NCBI GenBank assembly: GCA_022478985.1
Contig: JAKSZP010013322.1
Coordinates: forward strand, 86,064 to 150,063
DNA from: Massospora cicadina
Taxonomy: Eukaryota > Entomophthoromycota > Entomophthoromycetes > Entomophthorales > Entomophthoraceae
Reading direction: 5' to 3'
DNA length: 64,000 bases
Below are positions 56,239 to 64,000 of this stretch, piece by piece. The position numbers and the translations under genes were made by a program. Numbering within the stretch: the stretch's first letter is position 1; each line of letters starts with the position of its first letter. A model generated the notes under the pieces. The model worked only from the letters and a program-made list of their open reading frames with translations, was not told the DNA's origin and ran no database searches.

Positions 56239-56478
56239 TCATGTCACTTTAGTGGTGGGGCACTTCTCCAGGCGGTGGAACAGCATTCTGTACTGGCCAC
56301 ACACGACACAGGATGAGTGTAAAACGGTAGAGCGCTCAGCTGTACGATACACCCGCCTCAGGCAGCGCCACACATTGGAGCGGACTTGAGGCTGCAACAG
56401 AGGATGGTGTACATATTTCCAGATATTTTTTTGGGTCTCAATGGAGTAAGGGATGTCCATCATGTCCAGGTAGTCCAC
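56239..56478 (-). pseudogene. LINE2b ORF2 C-terminal zinc motif
   Basis: DYLDMMDIPYSIETQKNIWK, HHPLLQPQVRSNVWRCLRRV and SCVVCGQYRMLFHRLEKCP form the zf-RVT-type tail with Cys-X2-Cys, His and Cys all retained. It ends with a stop-shift near 56239, and a further open frame (55973-56242) reads SLHALVVAIAMWTIHTIVLD, the same continuation as in LINE2a. Confidence 0.88.
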
Positions 56479-56736
56479 CCTAGATAGGACATGGGGTCAA
56501 ATGGGGATTACGCCATCATGGATGGGTAGCCCCTGTACCTCTTGTGTGAACTGAGGAGAGGGGCGGCCTCTTCGGGTTGTATTTCCGCTAATATGAGTTC
56601 TCCACTCTGCGCTTTGCATGGAGAGTAGGATTCGTTTGTAGTGGGTTTTAGTCCCGTGGTGACCTGTGGCCGATGTGTGTGATGCGAGGTATTTCATCAG
56701 GGAGTGGGGGTTTGATGGATTGTTGAGGCCCAAGGC

Positions 56737-58215
56737 TCAGGAGAAGTTGGAGCGGGCCGCGCGGGACCAGTGTTGGGATGGGAGTGTAGGAGTGGTGACG
56801 GCCGCGATCCAGGTGCCCAGGATCTTGGCCGCATGGGCTTTGAAGTCAAGCAGGCCCATGCCACCTTGATGATGAGGGCCAAACATGACCTCTAGCCGTA
56901 CTGGTGGAGGGCGGCCTGACCAAAGCCATCCTTGCAGCAAAGCATACAGGGATTTGAAGAAGCTTGGGGAGAAGGGGATGGCGTGGGCTCTGAACCAGAC
57001 TTTGGATAGGAGCATAGAGTTGGCAAGAACAACCCTGCCAGTAAGGGCAGTAGGGTGGGCTCTGAGAGAGGCGATTCGCTTCATCACGTTGTCCAGTATG
57101 CGGCACTCCATTACTGCTGACGCATATCCGCCTGCCTCTATCCACACGCCCAGATGGCGCACCAGTCCTATGGTAGGACGTGGCACGAAGGGGAGCACCA
57201 GTGGAGCGGTGTTTGTTGAGTTAGTAAGGCGTGGACGTGGGCGAGCAGATGGGCCAGGTTGGGAACTAGTTGCTGGGGCCCAGCAGTTCTGAAACTGACC
57301 AAGGAGGATGATTTCGGTTTTGGAGGCGTTCAGTGCCGCGTTGCTTACCCAGAAATATTCCTGGATGAGGGCTTCAAGCGCGCGTGCATCTTTGTTATTA
57401 GACACCCCCACCACGCAATCATCTGCAAATGCCATCATCTTGACTGGGGTTTGGCCTGGCACATGGACCCCAGTGAGTTGGGAATTCACATTTCGCAGTA
57501 GTGGGTCAAGGCTGAAGTTGTATAAGAGTGGGCTGAGGGGGTCCCCTTGTCGCAAGCCCCTTTGAGGGCGGACTACTTCCGTTAGGAAGCCTGGGCCATG
57601 CACTGCCATTGTCGCAGATTCTGTAAGCAGCATTACCCAGTTTATGAAGTGGGAGGGTAGGCGGAATTGATAGAGGCATGCCCTTAGGTATTCCCACTTT
57701 ACTCTATCATAGGCCTTTTGTTGGTCCAAAAATACCAGTGCCCCAGAGGCTGTGGACTGACATGCATTATCCACAGAGTGCATGTTATCCCAAATCGACC
57801 TTCTGGGGATAAAACTGAATTGTTCTGGGGAGATGGTGGCAGATGCTACAGTCCCTAAGTGGTTAGCCATGATTTTTGTTAAAATTTTGGTGTCTGTGTT
57901 TGTTAGAGAAATGGGGCGCCAGTTGGCTAAGTCTAGCCTATCCCCTTTCTTGAAGAGTGTGACAGTAAAGGCCTCATGTCCTCCTGGTAGGAGGCGCATT
58001 TCCAACAGGCTTTGGTTAAGTGAGGCAAGCAGAAGTGGGGATATATATTTGAAATATTTTTTGTAGAACTCATATGGAATGCCATCTGGGCCTGGGCATT
58101 TTTGGTTTGGTGCACCACAAATGGCTGTCCATAATTTGTTCGGAGTAATTAAATTCATTATTTCTGGGTATTGGAAAACAGTGCAGATATGAGCTTGGTC
58201 AAGAAATTCCGCCAT
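56737..58215 (-). CDS. LINE2b reverse transcriptase, 492-codon open frame
   Basis: This is the longest open frame in the window. It starts at MAEFLDQAHICTVFQ, but this Met is internal to ORF2, so the start is nominal. Blocks are KCPGPDGIPYEFYKKYFKYI, RLDLANWRPISLTNTDTKIL, SPEQFSFIPRRSIWDNMHSV, LVFLDQQKAYDRVKWEY, LRQGDPLSPLLYNFSLDPLL, KMMAFADDCVVGVSN (FADD complementary to 57418-57429), VRHLGVWIEAGGYASAVMEC and HHQGGMGLLDFKAHAAK. All polymerase motifs and catalytic residues are present. The frame is lost at 56737, before the zinc motif. Confidence 0.92.
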   Translation of the reverse strand: MAEFLDQAHICTVFQYPEIMNLITPNKLWTAICGAPNQKCPGPDGIPYEFYKKYFKYISPLLLASLNQSLLEMRLLPGGHEAFTVTLFKKGDRLDLANWRPISLTNTDTKILTKIMANHLGTVASATISPEQFSFIPRRSIWDNMHSVDNACQSTASGALVFLDQQKAYDRVKWEYLRACLYQFRLPSHFINWVMLLTESATMAVHGPGFLTEVVRPQRGLRQGDPLSPLLYNFSLDPLLRNVNSQLTGVHVPGQTPVKMMAFADDCVVGVSNNKDARALEALIQEYFWVSNAALNASKTEIILLGQFQNCWAPATSSQPGPSARPRPRLTNSTNTAPLVLPFVPRPTIGLVRHLGVWIEAGGYASAVMECRILDNVMKRIASLRAHPTALTGRVVLANSMLLSKVWFRAHAIPFSPSFFKSLYALLQGWLWSGRPPPVRLEVMFGPHHQGGMGLLDFKAHAAKILGTWIAAVTTPTLPSQHWSRAARSNFS

Positions 58216-59480
58216 TTTGGCCGGCTGAATTGGTTCAGCTCAGTATAACTTGGAGTAATATTTTTGCATTTTGATTGCCACTTCAGCCAGTGTGTCTGCA
58301 ATGGAATTATCCAATCTTCACACCTGTGTGCAGGCCACGCTCTGGAGTGGTGCGAAATTTTTTTTAAAGAAGTATGCGGTGCACTTGTCGCCTTTAGTGA
58401 TTTGTGTGGCCCTGTATTGGACACAAACCCAATTTGTGTTGCCTTTCGAGTGCGTTGAGGTGGGCGGCTGCCTCCACCCACTTCCGGCCCCATGCAGGGC
58501 TGTATCCTGTGGCTGGAATGTTGGACTCCAAGTGGGCCAATTCTGCCAGAGCGCATGAGATAACCGCCAATGTGGCTCGTGAGCGTCTGGAGGAGAGATG
58601 GCAATAGTGGCGGATGGTGTCCTCTTTGAAAGTTGCCCATGTGGAAATGGGGTCCATGCAAAACGGTGCAACAAACAATTTTGCCAAAGTTGCCTCTTCC
58701 ACCCACATAAAAATCCTGGCGATGCGAGCTTGGGGCGGATTTTGCACCAATGTGGGGCCTTTACAACTGTGACGGGTAAGTGGTAGGTTATCGAGACCAG
58801 TCAGTGGTCAGAGAATTCCATTTTCATTGTTTTGAAGTGGGAGATGTGGGGTTGGAATTTCGCCAGCGTTAGGATAAGGTCAATGCGGGTCATGGACCTT
58901 AATTGGCCGTTGTGGACGTGGAGACGCATTATGTTTTTGAGCAGTGGGCCATGTCATGACAGTGCATCCATTAACCCAAGGGTGGTTTTTAGAACGCGTG
59001 GTTCTACGTGTCCCTGTGGGGCATGGGGTGAGGGAGGCCACCGGTCTGTTGGTGAGGTTAGCCAACAGTTCATGTCGCCAACTAGGAAAGAATCAGGGGG
59101 TAGCGGGAGGGATTTGACTGATGAGAAGAATTCCTGACGCTCATGTTCACTGTTTGGGGCATAGATGTTGACGATTGCATGCGCAACGTCAGCCCACAAG
59201 AAGGTGATGACGAGCACTCAGCTATTTAGGAATGTTTCTGAGGATGTGAATTTGAAAAAATTATTTTTGAATTAGCACCCCACAGTGCTTTGACCAAAAG
59301 GATAGGGATGGGAGGAGCATTGTTTTCCAAGCTTCCTCAGAACCTCGTGGACAGTGGGATTCCTGGATGGCCAGGATATCCACGGGTAAATTGTGTTATA
59401 TAAAACTCAGTTTCCTAGCCTGGGACAGGGAGGCTTTTGTCCGGCAATATTCAACATCCCTAGAGTGAAGGTTTCCCCCT
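58216..59480 (-). pseudogene. LINE2b endonuclease domain and linker, broken
   Basis: The minus strand begins near 59470 with TLGMLNIAG (Asn) and LAIQESHCP (Glu, near 59360). In 58954-59217 follow AHAIVNIYAPNSEHERQEFF and DSFLVGDMNCWLTSPTDRWP (Asp). Below 58954, LHVHNGQLRSMTRIDLIL and KMEFSDH provide the last catalytic blocks. The linker frame 58394-58750 reads AKLFVAPFCMDPISTWATFK and LGLCPIQGHTNH. Short frameshifts separate these parts. Confidence 0.87.
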
Positions 59481-59545
59481 CACACCTTAGGTGTGAGGGG
59501 GTGGGCCCCCAGGCCCACCAGCCTCTTCAAGGTCCCCACGGGCTT

Positions 59546-60901
59546 TCACAGCAGTGTGGGTGTTAGCAGCAATGCTATCGGGGTTTTTGTTATTTTTGCA
59601 GAAAGAGTTGCATTGGCTTTGGCCTTCGCTTTTTGTTTTCCTGATGTTGGACGAATTTTTTGCGGTGCGGATGAGTTTGGTGCACCATCAAGCGGGTCAA
59701 AACATTTTTTTTCATTTGGGATAGGTCCCAAGTCAGTTTTGACTGGAGCTTGGGTGCAGCGATTGGGTGAGATCGAATCTTACATTGGATCCTCAGATTG
59801 AGTGGCCCGCTCAGCATGGGCTTCTCAATCTGATTGGATGATGGATTCCCAAGTCACTTCTGCCCTGAAGGTCTCCATGTCCTCCTGGCGTTGTGAGTGT
59901 GGGATGGTGGTGATGGCCTTGGCTGCTTCCTTGGCCGCAGCCCTATGGGCCTGCTTGGCCTTCTTCTGCTCCTGCGGGGAGATGTGCTTTACCAATAGGT
60001 AGCAGCCTTGTGCTCCCCACGGGAAAGCCTCCTTGGTGCTTGCGGTTGGTTCATAGTGCGCCTCTCCACTGGCCATGGCCGCTGAGGGGTGCTCTTGGAA
60101 TGTGATGCCCTCCTTGATGGGGCATGCGTGCGCCTTATGGCCAAACACGTCACAGTGGGTGCAAATGGGGGGCGCGCTGTCCACGGTTACCCAGAATGGA
60201 TGGGTGGTATGTCCTGCAATATCATTAAAAGTGGAGTGCAGGATCTGGGTTAGGTCCTTCACGATCTCCTCAGTTGGGGTCAGAACTGCAATGGCTTTGC
60301 TGGGTGCACAGGTGTGGCATCAGCATGAAGCGTTGCATTTCAAAAGATTGTATTTCACCATATACAGCGCGACCATCTTTCAGGTGTTGCTCCAAAATGT
60401 CATGTTTTACTGTAGTAGGCAAAAAGTCAAACGTGAGGAAAAAATTTGTTGGATTTTGTCCATCTGGTGCATTTGGTTTCGATGACCTGTTGCCCTTCAG
60501 GGAGGTCAACCACTATGCGCACTGCTGCAGCCTCATCTGCTGCTATTTTGCTTTCGAAACCTAGGTCCAGCCAACTGCATGACATGGAGTGAGGTGCAAC
60601 ATACACCGCGGTCAGGAAAATTTTGTGTTCATCTTCACAAAATTTTTCCCATAAGGCCGTTTTTTGGATGTCCAGATAAACACGGACTCTGAATTCCACC
60701 AATGAAAGTGGCTGGGAGTGTGGCGTGTTGATGTACTGTTGCATCGTTTTTGCCACATGAGTATTTCCGGGGAAATTGTGACCGCCAGTTTTTGAGATTT
60801 TTGTCTATTTCGCCAGATTCTCTGGGGTGTTTTCGAACGTTGGAGGCCATGGGCCTTCCGCCTGCTCCTCTTACCTTGCTTGCCCAACTTCTCCCTGACA
60901 T
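59546..60901 (-). pseudogene. LINE2b ORF1 with CCHC knuckle, frameshifted
   Basis: The likely start is MSGRSWASKVRGAGGRPMAS at 60901. A shift leads to the frame 60427-60756 with VRVYLDIQKTALWEKFCEDE, then 60270-60509 with FFLTFDFLPTTVKHDILEQH, and 59825-60262 with the knuckle CTHCDVFGHKAHAC at 60122-60163. A Lys/Ala-rich tail (QKKAKQAHRAAAKEAAKAIT) follows. The frame 59546-59731 ends the ORF. The domain order equals LINE2a ORF1. Confidence 0.87.
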
Positions 60902-61015
60902 GGGCGCAGACTAATCTCCTCTGTGAGATTATCAAACTAGATTTAGTCTTGAATTGAATAGGTTGCAAAAGTGTTTGCAACGAGAAAGAAAATTTTTGCC
61001 ATAACAAACTTTATT

Positions 61016-61094
61016 CAGCTGAGAGAAAAGGACCACTGCTACGCCTACTCAACGAGAAGGGCAGAAATGGTTAAGAATAATGGTTGGTCAATTA
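61016..61094 (-). other. gypsy2 leader next to its 5' LTR
   Basis: The remaining 79 bp of gypsy2 lie between the LINE2b target copy and the 5' LTR. No standard TGG primer-binding site is visible at the LTR boundary (minus strand TAATTGACCAACC), so priming may differ from gypsy1/gypsy5. Confidence 0.5.
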
Positions 61095-62314
61095 TGTCAG
61101 GAAGATAGCAAGTTAATTTTAGACCAAACTGCCAATTGAAGTGCCAAAGCACTCAAATGACAAGCCCAAAAAGCCAGTGGCACCGCTACTTGCACATCTG
61201 TTATGAAATCAGGAAGGAATTTCGTCACTGAGTGCCCATGAGCAATAGTTATGTATAGGAACCTAGCGAAGAACCAGGTTAACACAGCCATGGGCCCCGT
61301 GGATTGTGAAAATATAGGCGGGAAGAGTGGTTTAGATTTGAACATAATAAAAACTTGAATTGGGTAGAGGGATTTTGTAAAAAGTTAATTAAAGAAAATT
61401 GACCAACAATTTCATCAGTGCGATGCAACTGATTAAATAGTGTTTAATTTGGTAGCTTGTCAAAGCAGAAATTGGGGCCCTCAAATTTTAACCTAACCTG
61501 GCAAATTTTTGAGGGAGGGGGGAATATTGACTCTAATCTGAACTGACATCAAAAGAATCAGCAGCAGGTTGAGTTGCTATTGGTTCATCCACAAATGCCT
61601 GACCCAAGGCTTTTCTGCAAATACAGTGGTTAGCGCAATGGCGTTTGACCCAATGGGCAACAGGGATCACCCAGAGCCACCCCACATAGGGGCGGTCCCA
61701 ACGGGTCAGAAATGGGTTGAGGATGACCAACCCCACCCATGCCCAGTCACTGAGGGGTTTGTTTGGCCAAGCGGGATTCCTTGAGCGATGATCCCAATTT
61801 TTTGATGATGGTTTTGAATTATTGGCAACAATCCCTGATGGTGATACATGCCCATCAGGGGCAAGGCCCAACAATTTGAAGAGAAATTTAGGGTCAGCAA
61901 TCATACTGCTCAATGGTTCGATGTCATTGGCAAATATACTGAGAATTCATTAAATGTCCCCTTCCAGCTATGAGCTGTGCACCTATAGGGCTTTAATCCC
62001 GTAATTTTGGGCATTTCAACTCCAATTAGAGGGTTTGGCGCTATCAGCTTTATAGAGTCCATACAGCTCATGGGGATGACAGGTTCCAATGATTTTGGCA
62101 TAGATTTTCTCTATTTGATGAACTAACTTGGAAGAAGCAAGCATGGGAACTGGGGGAGGAATCTTCAGAGGGAGCGCTGTTACCCATCACCAATCTACCA
62201 CTTGGCGAGGTCACACTGTGTGATGAGGGGTACAGCTGCCCTCTTTGGACCCTTTTGTTAGGAAATAAGAAAATCACCTGATCTATGCAGAGGGGACGTT
62301 CCCCTAGACTTATA
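61095..62314 (-). repeat. gypsy2 5' LTR (minus)
   Basis: This is 1220 bp, plus-strand TGTCAGGAAGATAGC to CTAGACTTATA. The far end has TATA where the 3' LTR has TACA. It is followed by the TSD GGGTT at 62315-62319. Minus-strand frames (61533-61913, 62068-62340) are not genes. Confidence 0.93.
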
Positions 62315-62319
62315 GGGTT

Positions 62320-63450
62320 GTTGACCAACCTGGTTTTCAAACTAAACAGCTAATTATATATAATTAAAATAATTATCAGCAAAGTGGCAGTTTATTTTAG
62401 GTTGGCCTATCTGGTAAAGGAATTCACAAATAGTGGGAACGCAGGATTGGAAAACTAAAAACATTTATAGAATCCAACTTGTAAGAGTTATAATATGGTA
62501 CACTGGAATATAAATCTGACAAAAAGGCTAAAAATATAAAAATTAGGCGTGGAAACTGGATGATTCCTATATTTTAGTGGTGGGAGCAAGCCCTAATTTC
62601 CATAATTCTATAATGATAAGTAATAAACTACTTTGGATTAATTGATCTGAACTGGCAGTGTGCTACTACCATTCTTAATATCTCAATTTTATAAGAAACA
62701 TTGAACAGAATCCATTCTGTTACACTCTAGGGAAATCTCTTGGTGGAATAGTTATTAAGGAAAATTTATGTTGATTTTAAATTAGGCAAATTCTCCAGCA
62801 AATACTAGACAAAAATTATAATTAGAAGTGATTATAATTGTGTTTAAAGTTTTAGTATTTATAAATTAAATTGAAATCAGGGATTAAGTAGGATACAGTG
62901 ATTTCTGTAATGATGCAGTGAGATGTAGAGGATTCCAGTGGATGTGGCATTTCCTGATTGATTTGGCAGATTTAGATAATTCTTGACTGGCTAGATTTTT
63001 AGCAACTAATTCATAAGATCAAGAGGGAGTCAAGCTTTTACCTGCTCATCTTGGAGTTTATTGCTCATAGCAATTTTTGAAGCTTCTGCAGAGACAGAAT
63101 TCCCTTGAGATATTGTAAGTTATCCATCATCTGAATTTCATCTGAACTTGCATGATTCCCATCATTCCTGACATATGCTTTTATAATTATATTTAATAGA
63201 AGAAAATTTATAAGTAAATTACTATAATTAGACTTTAATTTGCTGCACTAATTTTAATTGATAAACTGTGGTTAATGTTCATAGAAGTTGCTGTTAAATT
63301 CATTCTATTTGGTTTACATAAGCCTAGATAAATCTTTGATAAACCTAATTGCTGTGTATACATTGTGATGATTACTAATAATTTGGTACACTGAAGATTC
63401 CCTAACACAAATTATAAACTCTAATGCTTTTTATTCGAATAGAATATTAA
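62320..63450. other. AT-rich DNA, no gene seen
   Basis: I found no supported frame, repeat boundary or RNA gene in this 1.1-kb stretch. It is the flank into which gypsy2 inserted and continues the sequence found at 44515-44811. Confidence 0.55.
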
Positions 63451-64000
63451 ATATAATTTTAATTTAAATTTTAAATTTTGAATTTTAATTTTTAATTTTT
63501 ATTCAGGGTAAGCCAACCAGAGGATAGACATTACCAATACAAAACATAATAAGCAAACCAAATACACAAATCAAAAGCCCTAAATGTGTGCTGAGACACC
63601 AAAACAAAAGGAAAATAACCTACCAGGTGTAGCAGTAGTGAACCGCTTATCCCACCATGGCAGAGGGGGAGGGGGGATCAGGCGTATTATCAATCAGCTT
63701 GTATGCGTGCATCAGGAAGCTGGGCGAAGTTTGTAATATTGGCTCTGATGATACATATGGTGGGGGGAAAATTCTGCCAGTGCAGCCACATGCTTGACAA
63801 CAGAAGTGGAAGTTCATCTAATCACTCGATTTCCATTCTTGCATCCTCAGGGAAATCAGCGGAAGTTTTGGTTAAATGTAGCCCTTCTTTGAATTCAGCA
63901 ACCAAGAGTGCCATGGCTGCTCGGAGAAGGCCACTATCAGGAGAGGCCTCCACAACCTCAGCAAGTTGATTGGCACTCAAGAACGGGGTAGCAGTGGGTT
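63451..64000 (-). mobile_element. X3: relative of X2, 3' part only in window
   Basis: Read on the minus strand, the element ends CTGGTTGGCTTACCCTGAATAAA followed by a long AT-rich tail (to about 63451). X2 ends CTGGTTGGCTTACTTTGAATAAA. The proline block also matches: CCCCCTCCCCCTCTGCCATGGTGGG against CCCCCCACCCCCTGCCATGGTGGG. The element continues beyond the window end, so its 5' end is not seen. No TSD could be tested. Confidence 0.72.
63690..64000 (-). pseudogene. X3 unknown protein fragment
   Basis: The minus-strand frame reads ANQLAEVVEASPDSGLLRAA, MALLVAEFKEGLHLTKTSAD, FPEDARMEIE-stop and LPLLLSSMWLHWQNFPPTI, then NFAQLPDARIQAD. Stops appear before the proline block. It lies at the same place as KLVEAVFQADLEEGN in X2, relative to the shared 3' end. 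I do not recognise the family. The alternative plus-strand frame at 63703-63969 has no support. Confidence 0.45.

Larger units (their letters stand above)
55726..61000 (-). mobile_element. LINE2b: full-length LINE at the gypsy3 LTR edge
   Basis: ATAACAAACATTATT (55711-55725) and ATAACAAACTTTATT (61001-61015) form a 15-bp TSD with one mismatch. Inside are 5275 bp, minus strand, with A-rich 3' tail TAAATTTAAATTTAAA, homologous end to end with LINE2a. It is the best-preserved LINE here: the RT frame is open over 492 codons and every domain is present. Frameshifts in ORF1 and the endonuclease still prevent a complete ORF1/ORF2 pair. Confidence 0.94.
44817..62314 (-). mobile_element. gypsy2: chromodomain gypsy element with nested gypsy3 and LINE2b
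   Basis: Two long LTRs (44817-46034 and 61095-62314) are flanked by a perfect 5-bp TSD, GGGTT, at 44812-44816 and 62315-62319. Minus-strand order is 5' LTR (high coordinates), short leader, [LINE2b, gypsy3], protease, RT, RNase H, integrase, chromodomain remnant, PPT and 3' LTR. Without inserts it is about 6.3 kb. No gag remains: only about 80 bp lie between the 5' LTR and the insertion point. A solo LTR of the family is at 28460-29887. Confidence 0.92.

Noticed and set aside
61533..61913. A minus-strand protein that seemed conserved at 29.3-29.9, 45.0-46.0 and 61.1-62.3 kb
   Set aside because: The three blocks are LTRs: two flank gypsy2 with a perfect GGGTT TSD and one is a solo LTR. Frames are not conserved between copies; only the nucleotide sequence is.
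63703..63969. Plus-strand 88-codon frame
   Set aside because: The opposite strand carries the X3 coding remnant and the X2-like 3' end, so this is a shadow frame.
1..64000. Host genes, CRISPR arrays, bacterial operons
   Set aside because: No spaced direct repeats with unique spacers, no operon-like gene series and no housekeeping family were seen. All recognisable coding belongs to transposons.

Overview
This window looks like a gene-free, transposon-packed stretch of a nuclear eukaryotic genome. I could support no host gene, rRNA gene, CRISPR array or bacterial operon. It is built from layers of retrotransposons: Ty3/gypsy LTR elements (two lineages, one with an integrase-linked chromodomain), non-LTR LINE elements with a CCHC-type ORF1 and an endonuclease-RT-zinc ORF2, a tRNA-like SINE, small LINE-tailed non-autonomous elements, AT-rich fold-back repeats and a long microsatellite. 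The chromodomain chromoviruses and the LINE layout suggest a fungus, probably a transposon-rich basidiomycete. That placement is an inference of low certainty.

Layout. (1) 1-9447: AT-rich fold-back repeat DNA split by a full-length LINE (LINE1, 362-6347, minus, 12-bp target duplication) and a 1.04-kb LINE1-tailed element (X1, 7685-8727, 15-bp duplication), ending in an (ACAT)n block. (2) 9448-15096: eroded DNA with two decayed minus-strand gypsy relics (RNase H/integrase) and one SINE (12496-12632). (3) 15097-38997: one gypsy element (gypsy5, plus). Its 5' LTR is split by X2 (15456-17363). Its 3' part is split by a LINE (LINE2a, 24351-37584), which is itself split by gypsy1 (24986-32963), which is in turn split by a solo LTR (28460-29887). 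A 48-bp LINE1 tail insertion (37697-37744) lies just before the 3' LTR. (4) 38998-44514: a 5'-truncated chromovirus (gypsy4, plus), with a solo LTR inside its chromodomain and a SINE inside its 3' LTR. (5) 44817-62314: a second nest. Gypsy2 (minus, TSD GGGTT) holds the chromovirus gypsy3 (49774-55716, minus) and LINE2b (55726-61000, minus). (6) 62320-64000: AT-rich DNA, then X3, a minus-strand relative of X2 running off the window.

How the parts relate. The insertion order can be read from target-site duplications. Gypsy5 and gypsy2 are the oldest hosts, LINE2 copies landed in both nests, and gypsy1 and then a gypsy2-family LTR landed in LINE2a. X1 carries the LINE1 3' tail and X2/X3 carry a LINE2-like tail, so both look like passengers of the two LINE machineries. 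Almost every reading frame is broken, often by C-to-T changes (for example CGA arginine to TGA stop), as expected from methylation-linked or RIP-like decay. The longest open frame is the LINE2b reverse transcriptase (492 codons). Element names (LINE1, LINE2a/b, gypsy1-7, X1-X3) are local labels, not database names.
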